NCBI RefSeq assembly: GCF_003853645.1
Contig: NZ_QTPO01000038.1
Coordinates: forward strand, 22,254-86,253
Direction: 5' to 3'
DNA: 64,000 bases
Origin: Burkholderia sp. Bp9143
GTDB lineage: Bacteria; Pseudomonadota; Gammaproteobacteria; Burkholderiales; Burkholderiaceae
The position numbers and the translations under genes were made by a program. The notes beneath the pieces are model-generated. The model saw only the letters and a list, made by a program, of their open reading frames with translations, did no database searches and was not told the origin of the DNA. This document shows, one piece after another, positions 26,083-34,722 of the stretch. Numbering within the stretch: the stretch's first letter is position 1; each line of letters starts with the position of its first letter.

Positions 26083-27351
26083 TTACTTGCCGGTGACGGC
26101 AAATCTAGAAAGAGAGTCATTCGAATGCTCCCCCGGCTTCGTATAGCGCCCCAGGCCAAGAAGGAAAACGCAAGACGCTAAAAGAAGGAACGGAGCCATC
26201 TGCATTGGCAGATCGTATGACTTGTTGACGTCGAAATAATAGCCCGTTGCCATCGGCCCGATCACTGCCCCTAGTGAGTAACCCGAAAAGACGATTCCGT
26301 AAAACAAACCGAATTTTTCCATTCCGATGTAAGCACGTGTGAGATACGAGAGCAAATCACCCTCTGCACCAATCGCGAGTCCAACGAGGATCGAAGCGGC
26401 CATCGCACCATAGTAGCTATCGATCTGGCGAAGCAAAACGAAGCCGATGGCTCCCGACGCAAAGTATACGCACGCAACAAACGGGGCATGAATTCGATCG
26501 ACCAGTAGACCGGATGTGAGACGACCAATCAGAATACCGAACCCGACAAACGATGCGCAGCGCGCCGCATCGATAGCGGATATCCCTCGATCCATCAGCA
26601 GTGCAGGAAGGTGTGGAACCAGTGACAGTACGGCGGTAGAAGCACATAGAGCACCCGCAAAGATCATGAGTACCTTCACGCGTCGCCCTCGCGTGGATCC
26701 GACCCCGGCATCGACGGCGCCGGATGTCCCGCGAACATGAACCACGCGCCGAGAACCACGCTTCTCGCGCATCAGAAGGAATGCAACGAATGCCCCTGCA
26801 CAAGAGACAATTGCTAGTACCTGATAGGCCTCGCGCCACCCGACGTGTGCGATCAACCGTGCCGATAGTGCCGGCATCGCGACCGTTCCGATTCCGAAGC
26901 CGACCATCGCGATGCCAATTGCCAAACCCAGGCGACGGTCGAACCATTGTGGAAGGATAGCGAGGTAGCCGAGCACGGAAGTAGCCGCACCCGACATACC
27001 GACAATCAGAGACAGTGCCACCCAGCTCACCGTATTGCCTTTCTGGGATGCCATGCAGGCCATCGCAATCGCAAATACAATCGCAGAGACAAAAACGACT
27101 CTTTTAACTCCGAAGCGGTCCATCAGGACGCCGATGAGGGGACTGACAAACGCCAAACCAAGCATCGAGGCTGAATACGACTGGGCCGCCTGCGCCCGCC
27201 CCCAATGAAACTCCTTGACAATCGCCGGGCTGAAAACGCCGCTGGTTGCGATGAAAATGGCCGCAAATCCGAACGCCATTCCCAATGCCGCACCAAGTAC
27301 GTTTCGAATGTAAATGCCCTTCGACGTTCCGTCATCAGTTGCGATTTCCAT
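26083..27351 (-). CDS. MFS transporter, OFA/monocarboxylate-like
   Basis: A 422-residue, 12-helix inner-membrane carrier. Seen: GVFSPAIVKEFHWGRAQAAQSYSAS in the first half, GVLMDRFGVKRVVF loop motif, and in the second half GRLTSGLLVDRIHAPF. The pattern resembles oxalate/formate and monocarboxylate antiporters. Placed in the aryl-CoA operon between the maleate isomerase and the thiolase, it probably imports the operon's acid substrate or exports a by-product. Confidence 0.88.
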   Translation of the reverse strand: MEIATDDGTSKGIYIRNVLGAALGMAFGFAAIFIATSGVFSPAIVKEFHWGRAQAAQSYSASMLGLAFVSPLIGVLMDRFGVKRVVFVSAIVFAIAMACMASQKGNTVSWVALSLIVGMSGAATSVLGYLAILPQWFDRRLGLAIGIAMVGFGIGTVAMPALSARLIAHVGWREAYQVLAIVSCAGAFVAFLLMREKRGSRRVVHVRGTSGAVDAGVGSTRGRRVKVLMIFAGALCASTAVLSLVPHLPALLMDRGISAIDAARCASFVGFGILIGRLTSGLLVDRIHAPFVACVYFASGAIGFVLLRQIDSYYGAMAASILVGLAIGAEGDLLSYLTRAYIGMEKFGLFYGIVFSGYSLGAVIGPMATGYYFDVNKSYDLPMQMAPFLLLASCVFLLGLGRYTKPGEHSNDSLSRFAVTGK

Positions 27352-27388
27352 GCCATGTCTCCTTGTGACTTGTTATCGATGTTTTCCG

Positions 27389-28150
27389 TCAGTGCCCCAA
27401 CCCGCCAAGATCACCGAGGTAAGCACCGGCACCCCTGACCGTAACCGGAAGCTCTAGCAACCGCAGCATCTGCCGGGCCGTGCACACTGCTGTAGAGGTG
27501 ACCGGAATGCCCAACATCTCTTGTGCTATCTGAATTGCCGGCAGCGACGGCATCTGAACACAGGCCGAAAGCACTACGGTATCGGCGCCACGGACATCCA
27601 ATCGTTTAACGTCTTCGATCAGACGCATCGGATCACGTGCGCCAACCTCAAGGTTGTCTTCGATAGAAAAATTGATAGCATCGTTGACTTCGATGCCTTC
27701 TGCCTCGATATAGCTGACGACCCGCTTCGTCAAGGCATCGGAATACGGAGCCATAAGCGAGATGCGACGAGCGCCAAAGCTCTTCAACTCATCCACAAGT
27801 GCGCCTGCGGACGTCATCACCCCTGGGGATGTCTGATGACTCTCGAGCGCGTCCAACAGCGATTGCGTAGCCGCGCGGTGATACCCCTCCCCCATACACA
27901 TGATTGCGACAAGGCACGCGGTACTCAGCACGTCTACCCGCGCATCCGCGAGTTCGATAGCGCAGCGCCCCATATCGCGGTTCATGCGCTCAAGTTCCTC
28001 GGGAACAACGCGATGCATACGAACCCGGCTCGAGTGAAAAGTGAACTGATGCTCCGGGTACGCCTGCATATATGCCCCGAACAATGCAGGGATCTCCTTC
28101 TCCATCGTGATATTCGAGCTGGGCACGATTTGCCCAATGCGATAATTCAT
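27389..28150 (-). CDS. maiA: Maleate cis-trans isomerase
   Basis: A 253-residue Asp/Glu-racemase-superfamily enzyme closely resembling MaiA/NicE, which turns maleate into fumarate. Seen: YRIGQIVPSSNITMEKEIPA, FHSSRVRMHRV, the first catalytic Cys in STACLVAIM, SAGALVDELK and the second catalytic Cys in LSACVQMPSLPAI. Usually the last step of nicotinate, picolinate or maleate catabolism. Its start overlaps the FcbC-like stop by four bases (ATGA). Its presence says that the pathway makes maleate. Confidence 0.9.
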   Translation of the reverse strand: MNYRIGQIVPSSNITMEKEIPALFGAYMQAYPEHQFTFHSSRVRMHRVVPEELERMNRDMGRCAIELADARVDVLSTACLVAIMCMGEGYHRAATQSLLDALESHQTSPGVMTSAGALVDELKSFGARRISLMAPYSDALTKRVVSYIEAEGIEVNDAINFSIEDNLEVGARDPMRLIEDVKRLDVRGADTVVLSACVQMPSLPAIQIAQEMLGIPVTSTAVCTARQMLRLLELPVTVRGAGAYLGDLGGLGH

Positions 28151-28626
28151 GTCGACTCCGTTTGTTGTAGCGTCTTACGCGCAAAGCCTTCAAGGATCCT
28201 TCTCAACGCATCGGGAATTTCAGTCCCGATGCGCGCGTCGGTGCGCACGCATATGGGTGAGAATTTCGAAAGAAAGATGGGTTGCCGATCGAGCGACTTT
28301 CCTTCGAGCAGGATGTCGAACGATCGGCTTCGAATATCGCCTATGCTGCATTCGATATCGACGCTATCGTTGGGCCAAAGCGTTCCGCAAAAGTCGAATG
28401 TCATGCCGCGACACGGCAGCCCGACATCGAAGATTTCGCCAAGCGGCCGATGTCCACCGCCACTCGACTCTGAGACAAAATCCTTGAATAGCGCCACCGC
28501 ACTAAATACGTACTCGCTGAGCCGACCGGTATATACGACACCAGCAGGATCGCAGTCTGCCCAGCGAACCGTACGCCGGACGGTAAAGGGCTCCTCATGA
28601 AGCACGTACTCGTAACTATGGATCAT
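28147..28626 (-). CDS. 4-hydroxybenzoyl-CoA-type hotdog thioesterase
   Basis: A 159-residue hotdog protein of the FcbC/YbgC class. Seen: RTVRWADCDPAGVVYTGR with the catalytic Asp, followed by the long helix and strands FDFCGTLWPNDSVDI. ATG 28626 overlaps the hydroxylase stop (ATGA); the open frame further upstream is antisense noise. It would release a hydroxylated ring acid from its CoA ester, as in salicylate-to-gentisate routes through CoA. Confidence 0.88.
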   Translation of the reverse strand: MIHSYEYVLHEEPFTVRRTVRWADCDPAGVVYTGRLSEYVFSAVALFKDFVSESSGGGHRPLGEIFDVGLPCRGMTFDFCGTLWPNDSVDIECSIGDIRSRSFDILLEGKSLDRQPIFLSKFSPICVRTDARIGTEIPDALRRILEGFARKTLQQTEST

Positions 28627-29780
28627 GAGAGCCCCTCGATGCTGGGAATCGCCCCGGCCACTTCCAATTCCCGGACCAACGCGGGATACTGCTCGCGCAA
28701 TCGCCCTGCATCGACACGTCCCGTTCTCGTCATGAACTGGTACACGAACTGATGCGGGCTGAGATCGTTCATCCACTCTCGGATGTTTTCGTACCACATA
28801 TAGGAAGCTTCCGATGCCTTGATCAAGCGGTCCTTGGATTCCCTACGCCGCGCGACATAACCGGCGAGCGCCGCAACGACATCACTGTCGTTTTCGACAA
28901 TCGCCTGTGCCAAGGCGATCGAATCCTCCATCGCGATACGTGTCCCCGACCCGATCGAGAAATGGGCACTCGCGAGAGCATCGCCGACAAGCACACGGTT
29001 TCCACTGAACCAGTTTGCGTTGCGGATGACCGGAAACTGCCGCCAAATGGAATTGTTTGAAATCAATCGGTAACCGTCGAGCTCGGTCGCGAAAACTTCT
29101 TCGAAAAGCGCCTCTCTCTGTTCAAGAGTCATCTCTTCCAGGCCAAGTTTGATCCACGTCTCGTGGTCACACTCCGCCACAAACGTACTCATGCTCTCCG
29201 AATACGGATAGTAGTGAGCAACGAAGCATCCGCCACAAAACTCCCGAAATACGAGGGAAGGATTTTCGAACGCCTTTCCGACGCCGAACCACGCAAAATG
29301 GTTTGTCAGTTCTTGCTTAGTAGTGCCGAATCCGATCTCGTCGCTCGATCGCACTTTTGAATTGACACCATCGGCACCGACAATGATGTCGCCGTCGAGA
29401 CCATCGATGTCGTTGATTCGCGACGCATAGGTCACCGGAATGTTAAGACGTGTCGCGTGTTCCTGAAGGATCTGCAGGAGCTTCAGTCTTGGGATAGCGC
29501 CACCGCCTTGCCCAGGCCGCTTCACGGTTACTGGACTTTCTTGGGTGATGATGGTTTGCCGCGTGGTGAACTTCATGGCCGATATCAAATCGGTGCAAAG
29601 CTCAGGCGCCGCTTGATGCAGTCGCGTGAGCCCCGTGTCTGCGAGCACGACACCGAAACCAAAAGTTGCGTCAGCTTCATTCTGCTCGATCACTTCCGTC
29701 TGGATATGCGGGGCGTGGCGCGCGAGGAGGATGGCAAGAAACAGACCGGAGGGACCGCCTCCGACGATATCGACCTTCAT
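28623..29780 (-). CDS. FAD monooxygenase, salicylyl-CoA 5-hydroxylase-like
   Basis: A 385-residue flavoprotein hydroxylase. Seen: dinucleotide motif VGGGPSGLFLAILLAR, TFGFGVVLADTGL, PRLKLLQIL, GADGVNSKVRS, and GDALASAHFSIGSG in the flavin site. The TFGFGVV stretch right after the FAD motif is a mark of the salicylyl-CoA 5-hydroxylase and anthraniloyl-CoA monooxygenase group, which act on CoA-bound ortho-substituted benzoates. It is followed by a thioesterase and preceded by a ligase, exactly the order activation, hydroxylation, release. Length matches the stand-alone hydroxylase, not the fused two-domain form. Confidence 0.88.
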   Translation of the reverse strand: MKVDIVGGGPSGLFLAILLARHAPHIQTEVIEQNEADATFGFGVVLADTGLTRLHQAAPELCTDLISAMKFTTRQTIITQESPVTVKRPGQGGGAIPRLKLLQILQEHATRLNIPVTYASRINDIDGLDGDIIVGADGVNSKVRSSDEIGFGTTKQELTNHFAWFGVGKAFENPSLVFREFCGGCFVAHYYPYSESMSTFVAECDHETWIKLGLEEMTLEQREALFEEVFATELDGYRLISNNSIWRQFPVIRNANWFSGNRVLVGDALASAHFSIGSGTRIAMEDSIALAQAIVENDSDVVAALAGYVARRRESKDRLIKASEASYMWYENIREWMNDLSPHQFVYQFMTRTGRVDAGRLREQYPALVRELEVAGAIPSIEGLS

Positions 29781-30646
29781 GCTTGCCTCACGGGCGCGAT
29801 TACCAGCTTTTCCATATCGAACTGCTCGATGGTCCCAACCAGTCCTCCCGTTAACGCGCCGTACCAGACAGCCGGCTTGAACCCCAACTCCTTTCGCTCA
29901 AAGGCAAGGCCCGGCGCCCCGTCGATTCTCACGTAACCATCGCTTACTCGCACGGCTTCGTAACCGACCCGTTCTTCAGCCGCGTCGACGAGAGCACGGA
30001 ACTCCGGCACATCGAGGACGAACACGGACGCAACCGACAAACTCCCGAAATCACTGAATCCGGCCCCTTTTCGTTTCCAGACCGGTTCGATGCCCGCAAA
30101 GGGACTGCCGGCGTAGCTTGCACGTTCGAGTTCGATGGCCGCTTCGATTGTGCGAGTCGCATCACCCTTATCCTTGTCGTCGAACGGACGCGTCTGGTAC
30201 GTGATCTCGATGGGATAACCGTTGGGATCATTGAAATAGATTGATTCAATTACTTCGTGGCGAACCTGGTATCGCAACGGAATCCCAACTTCCTCGACGC
30301 GAGTTCGCCATTGAGCCAGTTCCGTCTCGTCACGGACAAGCCACGCGGTATGAGTTGCTCGGTCCTGGTAATGATCGGTGGGAATAAGTTTCTCCGGACG
30401 TTCGGTACCGATGTAGTAGAAAAACGCGATTGTGCTGCCATTTCCGCTGTCGAAGAAAAAATGAAGGAAGTCCGCGTGGTCGGCCGGCCCCCAGCCTCGC
30501 GCGGAAATTGCATGGACCAGCGGCAAACCGAGAAGGTCACGATAGAAACGGACCGTCTCTTCAAGCTTCCATGTCGGACGCGCGGTGTGATGAACACCAC
30601 GCAACACCGGATTCGCGACGAGTACCTCACGTTCTGAACGGTTCAT
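29777..30646 (-). CDS. VOC-superfamily protein, putative ring-cleaving dioxygenase
   Basis: A 289-residue vicinal-oxygen-chelate protein. The first module has candidate metal ligands in RGVHHTARPT, DRATHTAWLV and GYPIEITYQ; a second, weaker module follows (SVFVLDVPEF and LAFERKELG). Such proteins are extradiol dioxygenases, glyoxalases or isomerases. Within this operon a ring-cleavage or isomerisation role is likely, because no other dioxygenase gene is present. The stop overlaps the hydroxylase start (ATGA). Confidence 0.75.
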   Translation of the reverse strand: MNRSEREVLVANPVLRGVHHTARPTWKLEETVRFYRDLLGLPLVHAISARGWGPADHADFLHFFFDSGNGSTIAFFYYIGTERPEKLIPTDHYQDRATHTAWLVRDETELAQWRTRVEEVGIPLRYQVRHEVIESIYFNDPNGYPIEITYQTRPFDDKDKGDATRTIEAAIELERASYAGSPFAGIEPVWKRKGAGFSDFGSLSVASVFVLDVPEFRALVDAAEERVGYEAVRVSDGYVRIDGAPGLAFERKELGFKPAVWYGALTGGLVGTIEQFDMEKLVIAPVRQA

Positions 30647-30649
30647 GAT

Positions 30650-32356
30650 TTAGCCTTGGGTAGCAGTTGTTGATGCACGCTCTTCGTTGAGGCGCTCGGT
30701 AATGCACTTTCGGAGCAGAGCCTTGCTCAGCTTCCCGGATGCGGTGACGGGAAATTCGTGGATGATTTCCACGCGCTCCGGCCATTTGAATTTGGCTAGA
30801 CCCGCGGCATCGAGGTATTCGGTCAACTCGGATAGCGTGATGGGCTCAACTCCGGGCTTAGGTACGATGAACGCGCACACCTTTTCGCCATAAACCAGAT
30901 CTGGCATTCCGACAACTGCGGAGGCATGCACACGCGGGCACGCATTGATGAGATTCTCGAGTTCCTCGGCGTTGATTTTCTCGCCGCCTCTGTCGATGAC
31001 GTCTTTCGTCCGTCCGCGGAAGAAGAAATAGCGCTTGCCGTCGATCACTTCGGCCATCATCAAATCACCTGATCGGTAATAGCCGTCAGTGGTAAAGCGA
31101 TGAACGTCTTCCCTTTCAGACTTGAAATATCCGCGGATCGTATATGGTCCGCGGAACAACGCTTCCCCAACCTCTCCGTCATCAACGTCAATTTCTGTTC
31201 CCGGTTCAACAATCCGGACCTCGTCATATTCCGACACCGGTCGACCGACCGACTCGTCGAGGATGCGCTGCGGGTCACTAGGATGAGCGAACATGATCAC
31301 TCCTTCGGTCATCCCAAAGATGTGGTAGCAAGGGGAGCCGAGCGCATCTCGCAAACGCGCTGCATTCTTTGGGCCGATTAGCTTGCGACGCTGCTTCTCC
31401 TCTACAGATGCCCTCCGCATTTGGTCCGCGACCCGAGAAAAGATCGGACCGGCAAGGCCAAACCAGGTAGGGCTGTAGCGCTCGATTACGTCGCAGAGCG
31501 TTTCCTGCCTGATGTCTGGACACACCGTCACGGCCGCACCGTTCAACATCATTGGCCCAAAGAAACAGACCATGTTCATGTTGTGCATGAACGGCGTGGG
31601 CATGAAAAGGACATCGTCACGGTGGTAGCCGTTTCGGCTTGCGACCGCCCGCATATTCAGCAAGTACTCGTTCTGAAAACGCGGAATTATCTTCGGGACA
31701 CCAGTAGTGCCTCCCGACAACTGATACACCGCGACTTGAAACGGATCGTCCTCGACATCAGCCAGCACGGACCGTGCGTCGTTCGTGCCGATGCTGTCAA
31801 TCAGCGACCACAACGTGTTCGCACTGCCACGTGGGGTCCCACGGGCCTGAATGAGGAGTTTCAGAGAAGGGACGTAATCGCACATTTCCTCGCCGAAAGC
31901 GACGTCGTCGAATCTTGCATCGTCACCTTGTACGACGTGTACGACTGCTTCGCAGAGATTGCCGAGATAGGAAATCTCGTGCTTACGAAACGCCTGAAGC
32001 GCACAAAGAGGGATTAGCGTTGCCTTGAGGCAACCGACAAACGCGATGAGGAGTTCGTTGCAGTTTCCGCACTGCAAGATGACAGGATCAAGCGGCCGGG
32101 CGCCTTCGCGCAACAGCGCCGCGCCAAACCGGTCGGTAAGTTCATCAAACTCCTCGTAGGTGAACTCGCCCTCTGGGCCGACCAGAATTTTTCGCCCGGC
32201 ATGCTCGCGAAAGGACTCACAAAGCGCGGCACGCAGCGATTGCTTTTGAAGGACGCCGGCATCGACGTAGCGGGCCAATCGTTCGATGTCGGGATAACGG
32301 ACGCCCGGCAAAGCTCGCTTGGGCCTGAACTCTCTTTCGTTCAACTGTGTCTCCAT
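30650..32356 (-). CDS. Aryl-acid AMP/CoA ligase, EntE/DhbE-like
   Basis: A 568-residue adenylate-forming enzyme that activates an aromatic acid. Seen: the P-loop-like YQLSGGTTGVPKIIPR, PFMHNMNMV, FGMTEGVIMFA, YRSGDLMM, GRTKDVIDRGGEKI and the C-terminal lysine in ASGKLSKALL. The HN pair in PFMHNMN matches the site where DhbE/EntE contact the 2-hydroxyl of salicylate or 2,3-dihydroxybenzoate, so an ortho-hydroxy (or similar) ring acid is likely. Start ATG 32356; a TTG at 32377 would add HHHSYK. With no carrier-protein gene nearby, CoA is the probable acceptor. Confidence 0.88.
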   Translation of the reverse strand: METQLNEREFRPKRALPGVRYPDIERLARYVDAGVLQKQSLRAALCESFREHAGRKILVGPEGEFTYEEFDELTDRFGAALLREGARPLDPVILQCGNCNELLIAFVGCLKATLIPLCALQAFRKHEISYLGNLCEAVVHVVQGDDARFDDVAFGEEMCDYVPSLKLLIQARGTPRGSANTLWSLIDSIGTNDARSVLADVEDDPFQVAVYQLSGGTTGVPKIIPRFQNEYLLNMRAVASRNGYHRDDVLFMPTPFMHNMNMVCFFGPMMLNGAAVTVCPDIRQETLCDVIERYSPTWFGLAGPIFSRVADQMRRASVEEKQRRKLIGPKNAARLRDALGSPCYHIFGMTEGVIMFAHPSDPQRILDESVGRPVSEYDEVRIVEPGTEIDVDDGEVGEALFRGPYTIRGYFKSEREDVHRFTTDGYYRSGDLMMAEVIDGKRYFFFRGRTKDVIDRGGEKINAEELENLINACPRVHASAVVGMPDLVYGEKVCAFIVPKPGVEPITLSELTEYLDAAGLAKFKWPERVEIIHEFPVTASGKLSKALLRKCITERLNEERASTTATQG

Positions 32357-32380
32357 CTTGTAACTGTGGTGGTGCAATGC

Positions 32381-33637
32381 TCAAACGGTGAAGCGTGCAC
32401 CCAGCCACTCAGCGATATGCTCACCCGCGACCCGTCGGCCGGAAGGCTCGTCCTTGCTCAAAGCCATGCCATGGTGGTTTCCACGAACCTTGATTCGCGT
32501 CTTATTTTTCGACGCTATGTCGTTGTAGATGCATTCGAAATCCTCTGGGAAAGCACACTGATCACCCGAGTACTCCAGCAAAAGCGTCGGCACATCGATC
32601 GCGGACGCACACTTCGCGAATGATGCGTTACTCGTCAGGCCGGACCATGTGGACAACCACGATTCCGGAGTGACTACACGTCCGAATGCGACGCTGCCCC
32701 AGTTCGATGTGAATGGATCGTTGCCCCACAGAGAGCCTGCCTTTCTGTCCGATGGGTCTATCGACGTATCCCAGGCACGAAGATCAGCGTCGGTGCGCCA
32801 TACCTGGAATATCGGGGCATAACCCGCAACTCGGTGATCGATAGCGGTCCCGCCCCCTTCCTTGACACGCTTGCGCGCATCTTGCTTCCGCGCGAGCAAA
32901 GCCCGCGCATGCACGTCCAGGCGTTGCACTCTCGCAAGTTGCGCCGTCCTGTATCGCGTCGAAAATTCGCGAGAATAGCGCGCTGTTCTGGTTGCCGCGT
33001 CATAGCCGTTATCTGCACTGAACGGATCAAGTGCTGGATCGACGGACATAGGATCGTTTTCGTCGACCACACTTGGATCGACGCTATTCAGGAGAATCAC
33101 CCCTTGTCCAGGATGCGGAGAAACCAGAATCATCGCGTCCGCTATCGGCATCGCGACGTCACCAAGGCCAGTGAGGCGCCCCCCTGGAGTGCGCTTGATG
33201 CGCTGTTCGGGAGCCAGACGCGACTGCTGATGATAGAACGCGTAGAGGGCACCGCCACCAGAATTGCCAAGCAGAACGATGTTTTCGAATTCCAGTGAGC
33301 GCAAGTGGCTCATGCCGGCTGCAACGTCCAACAGCGCAATTTCGTGCTCCAGTCGCAGATCGTTGCCGATGGATCGGGGGCCCTGTACCCAGCAGGCGCA
33401 CCCGGCATCGAGCACGGAGGGAACGAGGTAGTGCGTCACGGACATTTCTCTCGGATGCATGATCGAGACAACCGTCCGCTCCTCGCCGGTCCGCGTAAAA
33501 AGGAACCCCAACGTCTTCTGACCGTCTGCAGTCTGCAGCGCATACGGGACCACCTTATATGGGCGCGTCATAAGGGCCGGGTCCCAGTTAGCACCCCGCA
33601 GCCCTGCGGTCACGATCGCCTTTTCCATTTCAGCCAC
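32381..33637 (-). CDS. Alpha/beta hydrolase, first gene of the aryl-CoA operon
   Basis: A 418-residue serine hydrolase. Seen: nucleophile elbow LLGNSGGGALYAFY, acid in LLEYSGDQCAFPED and His in RGNHHGMALS. The GTG at 33637 is chosen because AGGAG lies 5 bases upstream; ATG 33628 is the alternative, and the longer open frame beyond runs into the divergent TetR gene. As the promoter-proximal gene it may release the ring acid from an ester or amide precursor. The real substrate is unknown. Confidence 0.82.
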   Translation of the reverse strand: MAEMEKAIVTAGLRGANWDPALMTRPYKVVPYALQTADGQKTLGFLFTRTGEERTVVSIMHPREMSVTHYLVPSVLDAGCACWVQGPRSIGNDLRLEHEIALLDVAAGMSHLRSLEFENIVLLGNSGGGALYAFYHQQSRLAPEQRIKRTPGGRLTGLGDVAMPIADAMILVSPHPGQGVILLNSVDPSVVDENDPMSVDPALDPFSADNGYDAATRTARYSREFSTRYRTAQLARVQRLDVHARALLARKQDARKRVKEGGGTAIDHRVAGYAPIFQVWRTDADLRAWDTSIDPSDRKAGSLWGNDPFTSNWGSVAFGRVVTPESWLSTWSGLTSNASFAKCASAIDVPTLLLEYSGDQCAFPEDFECIYNDIASKNKTRIKVRGNHHGMALSKDEPSGRRVAGEHIAEWLGARFTV

Positions 33638-33773
33638 TTCGTCTCCTGATCGGTTCAAGCACTTGATCGAAGAGTAGAAATTTATTGAGATAGTGTCAAT
33701 TATATTTTGGAGGTAGACTGTCGGTACTTTCCCGCAACAACTTTCGGTCCCCACACGAACCATCGCGCTGACC
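33638..33773. promoter_or_regulatory. Divergent promoter, TetR / aryl-CoA operon
   Basis: The 136-bp spacer is AT-rich at 33676-33712 and carries TGTCAATTAT at 33694-33703, a sequence found again at 43211-43220 in another TetR-controlled spacer. Likely site of the TetR protein at 33774. Confidence 0.5.
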
Positions 33774-34595
33774 ATGACGGATGCACCCCGAAACAAAACC
33801 GAATCCGCCGGCGAAACCGTCCCGCGACGGCGAGGCCGGCCGCCTAAGACGGCATCAGCGATCGGTACCGAGCCACTGCTGTCCCGGAAAGTGATCATCG
33901 AGCGCGCCAGCGAGATGGCTCGATCGATGCCTCTTGACCAGGTTTCGATGGTGCAGCTCTCAAAGGAATTTGGCGTCGCGCCGGGCCTGATCCACTATTA
34001 CCTTGGCAGTCGCGACGACCTGATCTCCGGGGTACTGAACGGTTACTATCGTCAACGGCTTGAAGCGTTGCCGGCGTTAACCGGAGACTGGCGCCCGGAC
34101 GTCGAGAAAATCGCCCGGATCTCGTATGCGTTCGCGCGTGAAATGCCGGGTGTCAGCCTCTATATCGCATCGCACAATCGTTTCAGGCTTTTCCAGGCTG
34201 TCGGACCAGGCGAGACGGACTACGGCCTGGCGCTGTTCAATCACACGACCTCGGCATTTCTGCAGGGTGGTTTCACTGCGGAAAAGACCGCGCTCGCGTA
34301 CCATTTGCTTGCTCAATACCTCTTGTCTTCAAGCGTGGCAGCTGCGGGGCGACAGAGCCCCGCCGAGCACTCGGACTACATACGCGACAAGTTTGAAGCC
34401 GCCTCGGACGATCGATATCCAGCAGCCAAGCTGGTTGGGTCGGCTTTCTCGAAGCTCAGCGCCGACTGCGCATTTGATGAGGGCCTGCGGCTGCTGCTGG
34501 ATGGATTCGAACAGTGGCCCCGATCACATGGAGAAGCGCTGGAGTCTTCCCTTCCGCGCACGTCACGGCGAAAGCGCGTGGCAAATAACAACTGA
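33774..34595 (+). CDS. TetR-family regulator of the aryl-CoA operon
   Basis: A 273-residue TetR protein. A basic leader with an AT-hook-like RRRGRPPK precedes the helix-turn-helix (SRKVIIERASEMARS, QLSKEFGVAPGLIHYYLGSRDDLI). The C-terminal ligand domain ends in a basic tail (SRRKRVANNN). It is divergent from the ten-gene operon with 136 bp between, so it is the obvious local regulator, probably relieved by the substrate or its CoA ester. Confidence 0.9.
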   Translation: MTDAPRNKTESAGETVPRRRGRPPKTASAIGTEPLLSRKVIIERASEMARSMPLDQVSMVQLSKEFGVAPGLIHYYLGSRDDLISGVLNGYYRQRLEALPALTGDWRPDVEKIARISYAFAREMPGVSLYIASHNRFRLFQAVGPGETDYGLALFNHTTSAFLQGGFTAEKTALAYHLLAQYLLSSSVAAAGRQSPAEHSDYIRDKFEAASDDRYPAAKLVGSAFSKLSADCAFDEGLRLLLDGFEQWPRSHGEALESSLPRTSRRKRVANNN

Positions 34596-34655
34596 TCGCC
34601 CCATCGATTCCAGCCGGTTGCTCCGCACCGATTCGAGGCTTGTTGCTATTTGGAA

Positions 34656-34699
34656 GTGTGGCGCCGTACGATTGCCATCTCTATAGAGCGGCGCCACAC
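34656..34699. terminator. Long-armed hairpin between convergent genes
   Basis: Perfect eleven-base arms GTGTGGCGCCG (34656-34666) and CGGCGCCACAC (34689-34699) with a 22-base loop, between the TetR stop and the convergent porin stop. Probable bidirectional terminator. Confidence 0.6.
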
Positions 34700-34722
34700 G
34701 TTACCTCAGCTTGGCGGCGACA

